Below are positions 1-9,429 of a stretch of 64,000 bases of DNA, one piece after another. Position numbers and translations under genes: made by a program. The notes beneath the pieces are model-generated. The model had not been told where the DNA came from and made no database searches. It was given only the letters and a program-made list of their open reading frames with translations. Every line of letters begins with the position of its first letter. Within the stretch, counting starts at the first letter, position 1. The stretch is from the NCBI GenBank assembly GCA_946887045.1, contig CAMPKC010000014.1:1-64000 (forward strand), written 5' to 3'. The DNA comes from an uncultured Sphingobacteriaceae bacterium. GTDB lineage: Bacteria; Bacteroidota; Bacteroidia; Sphingobacteriales; Sphingobacteriaceae.

Positions 1-4
1 AAAA

Positions 5-754
5 ATGATCCAACTCTCTAACCTGCACAAAACCTTTAATTCCGGAAAGTCCAATGAGGTAATTGCCCTGGAAGGTCTGAATCTTTCAGTTGATGCAGGC
101 GAGTTTTTGGTGATTATCGGCGCAAATGGGTCAGGGAAATCCACTTTGTTAAATTGCATTGCAGGTAGTATTCTTCCAAGCTCCGGCAATATTTTAATAG
201 ATGGAAACAGGGCAACCGGATTAGCAGAACACCGGCGTAGCAAGTGGATAGCACGTGTATTCCAAAACCCTTTAAGCGGCACCGCGCCAGATTTAAGTAT
301 TTTAGAGAACTTCAGACTGGCAAGTATACGAACCCGTGGAAAGAGCTTAAAAATCGGGATTAACGATGCTTTTAAGAATACAGTCAGGTCTCAAACCTCT
401 TTGCTTGGAATGGGTTTGGAGGATAAGATTTCGCAACCTATGGGTGCTTTATCAGGAGGACAACGTCAGGCTTTAACCTTGTTAATGGCCGTTATGGATG
501 ATGTGAAGATTTTATTATTAGACGAGCCTACCGCAGCTCTTGATCCGCGTTCAGCGGAAATTGTGATGAGAACAGCAGATAAACTTATAGCAGATTACAA
601 ATTGACCGCAATTTTAATTACCCATAATATGAAGGAAGCTTTTAACTATGGAACCCGGATTATTCAAATGGCTGAAGGTAGAATAGTACGGGACTTAGAT
701 GGGGATGAAAAAAGTAGATTAACCCATACAGACCTGTATGAATGGTTCATGTAG
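5..754 (+). CDS. ABC transporter ATP-binding protein
   Basis: This is a cytoplasmic ATPase subunit of an ABC transporter, 249 residues, the usual size for a stand-alone nucleotide-binding domain. Visible motifs are Walker A GANGSGKST (residues 39-47), signature LSGGQ, Walker B ILLLDEP and an H-loop histidine in ILITHN. It most resembles the uncharacterised COG1101-type ATPases that pair with substrate-binding proteins and permeases for small molecules such as aromatic amino acids; that subfamily call is inference. The gene starts 5 bases into the window, so its partners would lie to the left and cannot be seen. It faces the next gene head-on across a hairpin. Confidence 0.9.
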   Translation: MIQLSNLHKTFNSGKSNEVIALEGLNLSVDAGEFLVIIGANGSGKSTLLNCIAGSILPSSGNILIDGNRATGLAEHRRSKWIARVFQNPLSGTAPDLSILENFRLASIRTRGKSLKIGINDAFKNTVRSQTSLLGMGLEDKISQPMGALSGGQRQALTLLMAVMDDVKILLLDEPTAALDPRSAEIVMRTADKLIADYKLTAILITHNMKEAFNYGTRIIQMAEGRIVRDLDGDEKSRLTHTDLYEWFM

Positions 755-762
755 CCAATTAA

Positions 763-806
763 GTGCATAAACTTAATGCTACTATTTGTGCATTAAGTTT
801 ATACAC
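763..806. terminator. Hairpin between convergent genes, probable bidirectional terminator
   Basis: A 17-base arm GTGCATAAACTTAATGC (763-779) pairs with its near-perfect reverse complement at 790-806 (one mismatch) around a 10-base loop. It lies between the stop of the ABC ATPase and the stop of the convergent secreted-protein gene. There is no long T tract, so termination is inferred from placement and stem length. Confidence 0.6.
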
Positions 807-837
807 CATCGTATGTTTTCTAAAGCCGGAAATCGCT

Positions 838-1497
838 TTACCTTCTACCCATCATTCCTTGTAAGTCTGAATACGAAATCTCTTCATACTCTTTACCTGC
901 CGAAAATGATCCGGCCGGCACTTTCTCTTCTTTGATGGCCTTAACCGCAGCTTTAATTGTCATTCCTTGTTGATATGTAGTAAACTCTAATGGAAATCCA
1001 TAACTTCTATCAAAGTACTGAGTAAACGAATTGGCAGGTATTTCTATGTCTTTAGTAAAATACGCTTCGTTGATTTTACCATTTTTTTCGGTAACTGTAT
1101 ATTTCTTAGCTGTGTAATTTGCCACGGTTTTTGTTTCGGCTGCTTCCTTAAACGTTAATTCAGGAAAGCCTTCTTTCATAGTTTCCATGTCATCCGGTGT
1201 AAACCGAACAGAATATTTTTTCCCCATCATAGGGATGTCGAGAAGTAAACGCTGAAACTCTGTTTTAGGATTCATGATGAAATTTGTTACAGCCATCGGT
1301 GTTTTATTCTGCGCCGAGGTTGAGTCTCCCTTGAAATAAACGGTTATCTCTTCTGGAAACATCGCTTTCAGTTGCTGCATATTAGGTGGCAAATCATATT
1401 GTACCTTATAAGTAATGCTTCCTTCGTTAATTTTCTTTTGTGCGAAACCAAGTGTCGCGATAAGCGCAAAAGATGCGCTTAATAATATTCTTCTCAT
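838..1497 (-). CDS. Secreted protein of unknown function, GLPGLI/DUF4412-like
   Basis: A 219-residue protein with a clear Sec signal peptide (hydrophobic residues 4-18, cleavage after GFAQ). The mature part starts with the pattern EGSITYKVQYDLP and later has AKKYTVTEKNGK, a pattern of Bacteroidota exported proteins of the GLPGLI or DUF4412 kind, which are beta-rich periplasmic or outer-membrane-associated proteins of unknown role. The C-terminus is Met/Gly/Arg-rich (LQGMMGRR). It is monocistronic and convergent with the ABC ATPase. I do not recognise a specific function. Confidence 0.75.
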   Translation of the reverse strand: MRRILLSASFALIATLGFAQKKINEGSITYKVQYDLPPNMQQLKAMFPEEITVYFKGDSTSAQNKTPMAVTNFIMNPKTEFQRLLLDIPMMGKKYSVRFTPDDMETMKEGFPELTFKEAAETKTVANYTAKKYTVTEKNGKINEAYFTKDIEIPANSFTQYFDRSYGFPLEFTTYQQGMTIKAAVKAIKEEKVPAGSFSAGKEYEEISYSDLQGMMGRR

Positions 1498-1593
1498 GTT
1501 TTGTATTTAATGTGTTAGACGCTTTTATTCCTAAATGTAACGCTCAAAATGCAAAATATTTCATTTTAATTTAAAAATTTATACTTTCATGGA

Positions 1594-2403
1594 ATGAAGC
1601 GTTTCTACCTAAGTGCTTTGTACTTGCTTTTTAGCTTTGCAAAACCATTGTATTCCCAGGAAATTAATTTAGGCCCCCGACTTACCGCTCTCGGAAATAT
1701 AGGTGTGGCCATAGTCGACGTTTGGAGTCTCCAATCCAACCAGGCGGGAATTACGGGTTTGGAAAACCCTGTCGCCTCGGCTTCTTATCGAAATACTTTT
1801 TTAAACAAGGATTTGAGTACTCAATCTGCAGTAATGGCTTATCCTATAGGGCGTAGTGTCGTTGGACTCAGTTTTCAAAACTATGGTTTCCAGGCATATA
1901 ACGAACAAAAGGTTGGGTTTAGTTATGCAAAACGATTTGGGAAGTCTGTGTCTGCATCACTTAACTTTAATGTGCACCAGGTAAAAATCGCGCAATATGG
2001 AAGCGCCGGGGCAGTTTCAGTTGAAGCCGGATTGCTATACAAATTAGGCGAAAAATTAATTATCGGCACACACGTGTCTAACCCAGGTAGAAATGGTTTT
2101 GATGCCGATGTTGATGCTTTTATACCGGTAAGTTTAGAATTTGGTGCATCCTATAAGCTTTCTGATAAGGTTTTATTTAACAGCGGGTTTGTAAATACAC
2201 TTGATTCGGATGCCGATTTCAGATGTGGTCTGGAGTATTCGGTTGTAAGCTGGCTCGCTTTTCGCGGAGGAGTAGCGGCAGACCCTTTTCGGCAGTTCGC
2301 CGGATTTGGGTATACATTACAGGATATAAAAATTGATGCCGCAGCGGCTTCGCACCCTAACCTTGGGTTTTCGCCTCAAATAGCGCTTAGCTATGAGTTT
2401 TAA
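1594..2403 (+). CDS. Outer-membrane beta-barrel protein, PorV/PorQ-like
   Basis: A 269-residue protein with a signal peptide (residues 1-21, ending LYSQ) and then alternating hydrophobic strands, ending in a C-terminal aromatic strand (ALSYEF) typical of outer-membrane barrels. The early pattern PRLTALGNIGVAIVDVWSLQSNQAG resembles PorV/PorQ and FadL-like proteins of Bacteroidota. The stop overlaps the start of the next gene by 11 bases, so both are co-transcribed and probably translationally coupled. Its tight link with a helix-hairpin-helix barrel and ComEC suggests a shared envelope role, perhaps DNA uptake; that is inference. It could equally be a generic PorV-type accessory barrel. Confidence 0.7.
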   Translation: MKRFYLSALYLLFSFAKPLYSQEINLGPRLTALGNIGVAIVDVWSLQSNQAGITGLENPVASASYRNTFLNKDLSTQSAVMAYPIGRSVVGLSFQNYGFQAYNEQKVGFSYAKRFGKSVSASLNFNVHQVKIAQYGSAGAVSVEAGLLYKLGEKLIIGTHVSNPGRNGFDADVDAFIPVSLEFGASYKLSDKVLFNSGFVNTLDSDADFRCGLEYSVVSWLAFRGGVAADPFRQFAGFGYTLQDIKIDAAAASHPNLGFSPQIALSYEF

Positions 2404-4438
2404 GCTCGGTATATCAATCGGCGTCTTACTGTTCTTCACTTTAACTGTACGAAGTCAAACGCCAGTCGATCTGATGGTCGAGCAGATCATAGAATCTGTC
2501 ACAGAAAATGCGGAGGAGGATTTCGATTACTCAGAGCTGGTAGAGCGGCTGAATTATTATTCCAGAAACCCGTTAAATATTAATAAAGTTACTTCTGAAC
2601 AACTGCAGGAATTAGTTTTTCTATCGCCGCTGCAAATCAATGCATTTTTAAACCACCGAATAACAAACGGCAATTTCATTGAGCTTTTTGAATTGCAAAC
2701 TATAGATGGATTTGATGCCGAAACGCTGAAAATGCTCCTGCCTTTTTGTTGCTTAAGCGATGTTAATCCCTTGCAGAATCTCGGATTTAAAAATTTTTTG
2801 ACTGAAGGCGTCAATGAGGTGATGCTTACTTATGGGCAAGTTCTTCAAAAGAAAAAAGGTTTTTTGCCACCTGAAAATTCTGATAATTCGCATTACCAGG
2901 GGACTTCTGAAAGATTCCTGAGCAGATATCGCTATCATTTAGGGCAGTCACTTTCTGTATCCTTAACGATGGAGAAAGATGCGGGTGAATCATTTTTTTC
3001 AAAGGATCAGCGTCGTGGTTTCGATTTTTATTCGGGCAATATCAGTTATAAAAGTTCAACCCGATTAAAGAAACTTGTTTTAGGTGATTATTCCCTGCAG
3101 TTTGGTCAGGGCTTAACCATGTGGTCGGGTTTAAGCTTCGGAAAAGGTGCGGCAATAGCAACAATCACAAAAAATAATATTGGTTTAAAGCCTTATACGT
3201 CAACAAACGAATTGCTGTTTTTAAGAGGAGTGGCAGGTGCAATAAGCGCCGGAAAGGTAGACATCACCCCGTTTGTATCGTATCGTCTTGTCGATGGAGG
3301 ACTGGAAGCCGGGGATACTGCTGAAGAAATAAAATCGATAAACACAACAGGCTTCCATCGAACTCAAAGTGAGATAAATAATAGAAATACCATTAAACAA
3401 CTGGTTTATGGTACGAATGTTCAATACTCAAATCAAGGCTTGCGACTGGGAGCTACAGCTTACCAAACTAATTTCAATAAGGCATTTGGAGAGGGAAAGC
3501 TGCCATATAATGCACAGCGGTTTTCTGGCGACAAGCTGAATAACTTCGGCGCATATTATAATTACAACCTTCGCAATCTATACTTTTTCGGCGAAGTTGC
3601 TCACAGTTTGAATAGCGGATCCGCTTTCTTAAATGGAGTTATAACTTCTCTGAGTCCTAAAGTTTCCTTGATTCTCTTTCAAAGGGATTATAAAAAGAAC
3701 TATCATTCCTTTTTTAATCAAGCTGTTTCTGAGGGAACTAATGCTGTAAACGAAAAAGGGTTTTATTCTGGATTAGTAGTAAGCCCCAGCCGGAAAGCAG
3801 AATTCAATATCTATGCTGACTTTTTCAAATTCCCCTGGTTAAGATTTAGGGTCGATGCGCCATCATCTGGCTACGAGATTCTTTCTCAATTCTCTTATTC
3901 TCCGTCAAAAAAACTGAAAACAGTTTTACGTTATAAATTCGAGAACAAGGAAGAAAATGATTCTCAGGATAATTCGATGAATTATCTTACTGAAGTGCTC
4001 AAGCAAAATTATCGTTTCGAGATCAATTACAAAATATCTGATGATTTTCAATTGCGAAACCGAATCGAAACAGTTCTCTATAAAAAAGAGGATGTGCAGG
4101 AGCAAGGCGTTTTGATGTATCAGGATGTGATTTATAATCCTATGTCTTCCAGGTTCTCCGGCAACTGCCGGTTTGCAATTTTTAACACTCCGGGTTTTAA
4201 TTCTCGTCTTTATGCCTTCGAAAACGATGTTTTGTATAGTTATTCTGTACCGGCCTATCAAAATAAGGGCCTGCGCTTCTATCTTAATACCAGATTGAAA
4301 ATTAACCGGGCTGCCGATGTGTGGCTTAAATACGCAATGAGTTATTATTCCGATCTGAAAACGATAGGCTCAGGACTGGAGGAAATTGATGGCGATAAAA
4401 AGTCTGAGGTGAAACTTCAACTAAGATTTCAATTTTAA
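2393..4438 (+). CDS. Helix-hairpin-helix outer-membrane barrel protein
   Basis: A 681-residue exported protein. After a signal peptide (residues 1-21) there is an N-terminal region of about 100 residues containing a ComEA-type helix-hairpin-helix (NPLNINKVTSEQLQEL, then FLSPLQINAFLNHRI). HhH domains usually bind DNA without sequence specificity. The remaining 500 residues are rich in alternating aromatic strands and end in QLRFQF, as in an outer-membrane barrel. It overlaps the PorV-like gene by 11 bases and shares one base with comEC (TAATG). This order suggests an envelope DNA-binding or DNA-conducting protein feeding ComEC, but no experiment on this family is known to me. Confidence 0.75.
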   Translation: MSFKLGISIGVLLFFTLTVRSQTPVDLMVEQIIESVTENAEEDFDYSELVERLNYYSRNPLNINKVTSEQLQELVFLSPLQINAFLNHRITNGNFIELFELQTIDGFDAETLKMLLPFCCLSDVNPLQNLGFKNFLTEGVNEVMLTYGQVLQKKKGFLPPENSDNSHYQGTSERFLSRYRYHLGQSLSVSLTMEKDAGESFFSKDQRRGFDFYSGNISYKSSTRLKKLVLGDYSLQFGQGLTMWSGLSFGKGAAIATITKNNIGLKPYTSTNELLFLRGVAGAISAGKVDITPFVSYRLVDGGLEAGDTAEEIKSINTTGFHRTQSEINNRNTIKQLVYGTNVQYSNQGLRLGATAYQTNFNKAFGEGKLPYNAQRFSGDKLNNFGAYYNYNLRNLYFFGEVAHSLNSGSAFLNGVITSLSPKVSLILFQRDYKKNYHSFFNQAVSEGTNAVNEKGFYSGLVVSPSRKAEFNIYADFFKFPWLRFRVDAPSSGYEILSQFSYSPSKKLKTVLRYKFENKEENDSQDNSMNYLTEVLKQNYRFEINYKISDDFQLRNRIETVLYKKEDVQEQGVLMYQDVIYNPMSSRFSGNCRFAIFNTPGFNSRLYAFENDVLYSYSVPAYQNKGLRFYLNTRLKINRAADVWLKYAMSYYSDLKTIGSGLEEIDGDKKSEVKLQLRFQF

Positions 4439-6540
4439 TGGATGTAGTTCAAAAAGGTGAATTAGTTTTTGTGCGCTTATTGCTGCCACTTATATTGGGG
4501 ATTGCAATGGGGTTCTTTTTGCCGCCTTCCGATCTGTTATATCAGTTTGTTTTAGGTCTTTCAATTGCTCTCTTCTTCTATTTATGGACTTCAGTAGCAT
4601 TCTATAGTAATTTCAAATTGTATTTAAGCCGCTGGAGGCCGGGGCTCACAGTGCAGTTGTTTGTGGTGGCATTGGGAATTGCATTGACAATTTGTAAAAA
4701 TGAAAAGTTCAACGAAACCCACTTTTCGAGATATAAAGATGAGGGTTTGGTGGTTACCATTAATTCCGAACCTAAACTTGCTGCCGGTATCTTAAGATTT
4801 ACTGCCAGGGTTGAACAGGGTTTAAACGCTGATAAATTTCGTCCACGAAGCGGTTCATTATCAATGGCTTTAAAGTTGAAAAATGAGAAGCATGGTTTTG
4901 AATATGGAGATGAATTGCTAATTAGTCAGTTCTTTACAGAGGTCGATCCGCCGTTTAACCCTTTTGAATTTGATTATAAACGATTCCTGGAATATCACGG
5001 AATATATCATCAGGCTTTCATTAATGAAGCGCAAATTCGTGTTTTAGCAAAAGGTAAAGGAAATCCTGTTATTGATTATGCTTTGAATTTGCGCAGGTCA
5101 CTGGTCCGGAAATTTGATCATTATATAAAAGATAAAGAAGCTGCATCGGTCGCCTCTACGCTGATTTTAGGCTACAAAGCAGATTTGAGTCGCGAAGTTT
5201 TGAGCGCATATTCAAAAACCGGAACAATGCATGTCCTTTCCGTATCGGGCATGCATGTCGGTATTGTGTTTTATATACTTAGCAAAATGCTTTGGTTTAT
5301 GAGCCGAACAAAAAAGCTAAGAATTTTAAGGGCGGTAATCATAATCAGCCTGATCTGGTTCTATGCACTGATTACAGGTTTTTCACCATCCGTTTGCCGG
5401 GCAGCATTGATGTTGAGTTTTTATGTGCTCGGAAAAGCAGTGAGCAGAAGCAGTAATTCCTATAACCTGGTTGCTATTTCGGCTGTCTTCCTGCTTTTGT
5501 ATAATCCGTATTTTTTGTTTGACGTAGGATTTCAATTGTCTTATCTGGCAGTATTGGGTTTAATCTATTTCTATCCCAAAATCTATAATATACTCTATGT
5601 GAAGAATTGGTTTCTTGATAAGCTATGGGGATATCTGGCATTGTCTTTTGCAGCCCAATTGGCAACATTTCCTCTGGGGATGTATTACTTTCATCAGTTT
5701 CCGGTTTACTTCCTCATAAGTAATTTATTTATAGTCATTCCTGTAATTGTTATAATGTACCTGGGGATATTATTTCTCTTCATTCCCTGGGATTCCATTT
5801 TAAGACCCGCAGGTTTACTACTAAAACAGGGCATAACGGGAATGAACAAAGGCTTATTTTATATAGAGGATCTGCCTCTGGCAACTTACTCAAGCTATTT
5901 TGGGTTTGGATATTATCTGTTGATTTATTTGTTTATAGCGGGCTTAATACTTTCTGTCCAGCATAAAAATAAACGATTGCTTTATAGCACCATGGCGCTT
6001 GTATGTGTTTTACTGGGCTATCAATCTGCGCATGCTATAGCATTGTCTAAACAGAATAGCATTACGTTTTACAGCTTAAGAAAAAATGTAGCTTTTAGCT
6101 TTTTTGACGGAGATAAAGCTTTCGTGTATTCCGATTTAGATAGCGTTGATAAAACTCTCGCCTTTTCTGTACATTCATCAGTTCAGGCCAATTCTGAGCA
6201 GGCACGATATTTTAACCTGAAACATCGCTCCGGGAATAGTGTAGTGTTTTCAGATGGAAACTTCTTTAAATTTAAAGATTGGAAGTTTTTGATTTGGGAC
6301 AAGAGGATGAATGAGAAAACATATGGCGAAAACGTGCGGGTGGATGCCTTACTTTTGTCCGGAAACCCGAAAATAAAAATAGCCGATCTTTCAAAGATCG
6401 TAAGCTTTAAGATGTTGTTGATCGATGGAACCAATCCTGATTATAAAATTAAACAGTGGGCAAATGAGAGTAACAACCTGTCGCTTAATTTCTACGTGTT
6501 GAAGAAAAATCCCGCCTATATTATATCTTTAAATCAATGA
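4438..6540 (+). CDS. comEC: ComEC/Rec2-family inner-membrane DNA channel
   Basis: A 700-residue polytopic membrane protein. It has N-terminal membrane segments and a DUF4131-like soluble region (about residues 40-200). The Competence domain follows, with the hallmark LSVSGMHVG near residue 268 and many hydrophobic segments to about residue 540. The family carries single-stranded DNA across the inner membrane during transformation. The C-terminal soluble region (about 540-700) sits where many ComEC proteins have a metallo-beta-lactamase-like nuclease, but I see no HxHxDH motif, so it is probably a degenerate or non-catalytic version. The start codon overlaps the upstream stop; the enoyl-CoA hydratase gene follows after 7 bases. 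Confidence 0.88.
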   Translation: MDVVQKGELVFVRLLLPLILGIAMGFFLPPSDLLYQFVLGLSIALFFYLWTSVAFYSNFKLYLSRWRPGLTVQLFVVALGIALTICKNEKFNETHFSRYKDEGLVVTINSEPKLAAGILRFTARVEQGLNADKFRPRSGSLSMALKLKNEKHGFEYGDELLISQFFTEVDPPFNPFEFDYKRFLEYHGIYHQAFINEAQIRVLAKGKGNPVIDYALNLRRSLVRKFDHYIKDKEAASVASTLILGYKADLSREVLSAYSKTGTMHVLSVSGMHVGIVFYILSKMLWFMSRTKKLRILRAVIIISLIWFYALITGFSPSVCRAALMLSFYVLGKAVSRSSNSYNLVAISAVFLLLYNPYFLFDVGFQLSYLAVLGLIYFYPKIYNILYVKNWFLDKLWGYLALSFAAQLATFPLGMYYFHQFPVYFLISNLFIVIPVIVIMYLGILFLFIPWDSILRPAGLLLKQGITGMNKGLFYIEDLPLATYSSYFGFGYYLLIYLFIAGLILSVQHKNKRLLYSTMALVCVLLGYQSAHAIALSKQNSITFYSLRKNVAFSFFDGDKAFVYSDLDSVDKTLAFSVHSSVQANSEQARYFNLKHRSGNSVVFSDGNFFKFKDWKFLIWDKRMNEKTYGENVRVDALLLSGNPKIKIADLSKIVSFKMLLIDGTNPDYKIKQWANESNNLSLNFYVLKKNPAYIISLNQ

Positions 6541-6547
6541 TTCTATT

Positions 6548-7324
6548 ATGGCACAATTTATCTTAGTCGAAATTTTAAACAGAGTTGCCAGCATAAGTCT
6601 TAACCGACCCGAAAAGCATAATGCGCTTAACCCTCAACTTATAGCCGAATTAAGTTCTGCGATAAAAATGGCTGATTCGAATCCCGATGTTAAGGTTATA
6701 ATTTTGAAAAGTTCGTCCGCAACTTTTTGTGCCGGGGCAGATATTTCCTACCTGAAGGAGCTGCAGGGTAATACGTATCAGCAAAACCTGGAGGACTCTC
6801 AATCTCTACAACTGTTATTTTCTACCATCTACAATGTTGAGAAGCTGCTTATTGCACAAGTTGAAGGAAATGCCATTGCAGGCGGTTGTGGTTTGGTTTC
6901 TGTTTGCGATATAGTATTTGCCGTTCCGGAGGCATTATTCGGTTATACAGAGGTTAAAATCGGATTTGTGCCTGCAATAGTAGCCACCTTCCTGCTCAGG
7001 AAGATAGGAGAGGGGCGCAGTCGCGAAATGCTTTTAAGCGGAGAACTGATCGCAGCTTCTACTGCACAGCACTATGGCTTGGTGAATTTTGTGGAAGGGG
7101 AAGAAAATATCGCGGAAGCTGTACAGAATTATGCCAGAAAAATGGTTCAAAATACCTCGCCTCAGTCGGTTAAAGCAACGAAAGCCTTATTATCGAAAAT
7201 TCAGTCTATGGAAATTAGTGAAGCCTTAAATAATGCTTCCATGGTTAATGCTCAAGCCCGGCTAACAGAAGATTTTAGAAAGGGAATAGACGCGTTTTTA
7301 AATAAAAAGCATCCGCAATGGTAA
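6548..7324 (+). CDS. Enoyl-CoA hydratase/isomerase, methylglutaconyl-CoA hydratase-like
   Basis: A 258-residue crotonase-fold enzyme acting on acyl-CoA thioesters in the cytoplasm. The oxyanion-hole segments are FCAGADI and NAIAGGCGL. In classical enoyl-CoA hydratase two glutamates act as acid/base; here the second is kept (GYTEVKIG) but the first is replaced by glycine (GGCGL). That replacement is what I would expect in the LiuC/GnyH methylglutaconyl-CoA hydratase group of leucine breakdown, which this protein resembles. It is probably co-transcribed with comEC (7-base gap) without an obvious functional link. Confidence 0.85.
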   Translation: MAQFILVEILNRVASISLNRPEKHNALNPQLIAELSSAIKMADSNPDVKVIILKSSSATFCAGADISYLKELQGNTYQQNLEDSQSLQLLFSTIYNVEKLLIAQVEGNAIAGGCGLVSVCDIVFAVPEALFGYTEVKIGFVPAIVATFLLRKIGEGRSREMLLSGELIAASTAQHYGLVNFVEGEENIAEAVQNYARKMVQNTSPQSVKATKALLSKIQSMEISEALNNASMVNAQARLTEDFRKGIDAFLNKKHPQW

Positions 7325-7363
7325 ATCACCCCAACAATCTCCATAACGTCTTGTTAGCAAAGT

Positions 7364-8425
7364 ATGACTGAAGATCAGCCTAAAAGTGCTTTTGACTTAT
7401 TTTTAATTGGTGACACAGGTGATATTTCTCTCACACGCCCAGACTTGGTGCTGCAAACTCTCACTTCTCATTTTGACCCGGATCAATCTTCGGGTGTGAT
7501 TTTTTTAGGCGATAATATCTACCCCCGTGGTATGCCGCCTATTAGTAATATTTTGCGAAAGAACGCGGAGAGCACGTTAAAGCAGCATTATGAAGCATTA
7601 AAAGGATATCACGGTAAATTAATATTTATAGCAGGCAACCATGATTGGAATAAAGGCCGGATTGACGGTTATGAATACATAATTCGCCAGGAGCAGTATT
7701 TGAAAGGACTGTTTGGCGAAAGAGAAGTTTTTCTGCCTGCTAACGGATGTCCCGGCCCCGTTGAAATGAATCTAACCGAACATCTTACGATTGTGGCCAT
7801 TGATACACAGTGGTGGATGCAAAAAGGACTTCGGCCCATCGGAAAGCAATATGGATGCGATATTTCAACCGAGGAGGAATTCTTTGAAAAACTTATTGAA
7901 ATACTTGATCGCAATCAGCATAAACACATATTGGTCGCAGGGCATCATCCTGTTTATAGTTATGCCATTCATGGCGGAAAATTTAAGTTAAAGCATCACC
8001 TTTTTCCCTTAACCCTCTATGATGAAAATGCTTGGATACCCTTACCTGGAATAGGATCTCTGCTGCCTCTTTACCGTAAGTTTTTGGGTGCCCGCGAAGA
8101 TATAGCGCATCCGCGCTACCGCCGCTTACGAAAGAAGCTCAAAGAAATTCTGGCGAAATATCCAGGCCTGATCTATGCCGCCGGGCACGAGCATAATTTG
8201 CAGTATATCTGTAAAAATCACAATCACTTCATTGTTAGCGGATCAGGATCAAAGGTGAAGTACGTTGTTCAGAACGGCAAGTATCTGCGGTATGGAATCA
8301 AAGGCAAAGGTTTTTTTAAACTTCGTTTTGAAACGGATGGTTCAGTCTATTTGTCTGCTTGGATAGCAGATACTTCTAAGCGTTTACCTCAAGGAAAGCT
8401 TGTGTATGAAGAACAGATAATTTAA
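7364..8425 (+). CDS. Calcineurin-like metallophosphoesterase
   Basis: A 353-residue protein with the ordered metal-binding blocks of the calcineurin fold: LIGDTGD, LGDNIYPRG, GNHDWNKG, AGHHPVYS and AGHEHN. No signal peptide or membrane segment is seen, so it is probably cytoplasmic. The layout resembles acid-phosphatase-like phosphoesterases of Bacteroidota; the substrate is unknown. It lies 39 bases after the enoyl-CoA hydratase and may belong to the same transcript. It faces the ergothioneine genes tail to tail. Confidence 0.85.
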   Translation: MTEDQPKSAFDLFLIGDTGDISLTRPDLVLQTLTSHFDPDQSSGVIFLGDNIYPRGMPPISNILRKNAESTLKQHYEALKGYHGKLIFIAGNHDWNKGRIDGYEYIIRQEQYLKGLFGEREVFLPANGCPGPVEMNLTEHLTIVAIDTQWWMQKGLRPIGKQYGCDISTEEEFFEKLIEILDRNQHKHILVAGHHPVYSYAIHGGKFKLKHHLFPLTLYDENAWIPLPGIGSLLPLYRKFLGAREDIAHPRYRRLRKKLKEILAKYPGLIYAAGHEHNLQYICKNHNHFIVSGSGSKVKYVVQNGKYLRYGIKGKGFFKLRFETDGSVYLSAWIADTSKRLPQGKLVYEEQII

Positions 8426-8448
8426 CTCTGTTTACACTTCCCTGCTGC

Positions 8449-9426
8449 TCAAACTCTTTCCCATACTACATCTGTAAACCAGTTTTTTGAATCGAATAGC
8501 TGGGTTATCGGTTTAAAGCCTGACTTTTCTGCCAGGGCACGAGTTTCTTCCACCGTGTACTTGTGAGATGTTTCCATAAAAATATATTCGTTTTCATCGA
8601 AATGAATCTCTACCCCCTCAATTCTGGCTGTTTGTTTTTTCAGACTGAATAGATAGCTTTTACAAGCACCTGATTCCGGATCGTAACTTTCATAATGCTC
8701 GAACTGGTCAACTTCGATATCGGCATTTAGTTCACGATTAATGCGGTGAAGAAGATTTAGATTAAACTCTCTTGTGATGCCTTCTTTATCATTATAGGCA
8801 TTAAAAATCGTCCAGGGGTTTTTCTTCAGGTCAAAGCCCATTAGTACTTTGTCACCTGTTTCTAAACGATTATGGAGTTTTTTACAAAAGCTCAGCGCTT
8901 CCTGCGGAGACATATTGCCGATGTTTCCACCTAAAAAAAGAATGAATTTTGGGTTGTTGGAATACTGTTTCGCTTCATCCAAAGCATCGAAGTAATCACC
9001 CACGATCCCTTGAATTGTCAATCCTTTAATTTTATTAGGTAGTTCTTTTTCAATTATTTGTATGATGTTACCTGAAATATCAATTGGGTAATACTTGAAA
9101 GTGATCCTTGCATTTGTCAGGCATTTCAAAAGTTCCCTTGACTTTAAAGCATCGCCGGCACCGAGTTCAACCAAATCAAATCCGCCTTTAAAGTCACTAA
9201 CAATATCCAGCATCTCTTTACATCGGGTATAAAAGATCTCCAGTTCAGCATCAGTGAGGTAGTACTGTTCGGTATCCATTATTTTCTGAAAAAGCTTGTC
9301 GCCTCGTTTATCGTAAAAGTATTTCGACTGCAAATGCTTCGGACTGGATGTAAGTCCTTCGATAACATCTTTTCTAAAAGTTTCGAGCGTCTCCGCCTGT
9401 TTCTCATTCGTTGTAGTTTGATTCAT
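8449..9426 (-). CDS. egtD: L-histidine N-alpha-trimethyltransferase (ergothioneine)
   Basis: A 325-residue SAM-dependent methyltransferase. The family signature SKYFYDKRGDKLFQ followed by YYLTDAELEI is visible near the N-terminus, and the SAM-binding motif is VELGAGDALKSRELL. EgtD methylates histidine three times to give hercynine, the first step of ergothioneine synthesis. The gene is directly downstream of egtB on the same strand with a 3-base gap, which supports the call. The length matches the family (about 320 residues). Confidence 0.93.
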   Translation of the reverse strand: MNQTTTNEKQAETLETFRKDVIEGLTSSPKHLQSKYFYDKRGDKLFQKIMDTEQYYLTDAELEIFYTRCKEMLDIVSDFKGGFDLVELGAGDALKSRELLKCLTNARITFKYYPIDISGNIIQIIEKELPNKIKGLTIQGIVGDYFDALDEAKQYSNNPKFILFLGGNIGNMSPQEALSFCKKLHNRLETGDKVLMGFDLKKNPWTIFNAYNDKEGITREFNLNLLHRINRELNADIEVDQFEHYESYDPESGACKSYLFSLKKQTARIEGVEIHFDENEYIFMETSHKYTVEETRALAEKSGFKPITQLFDSKNWFTDVVWERV

Positions 9427-9429
9427 GTT

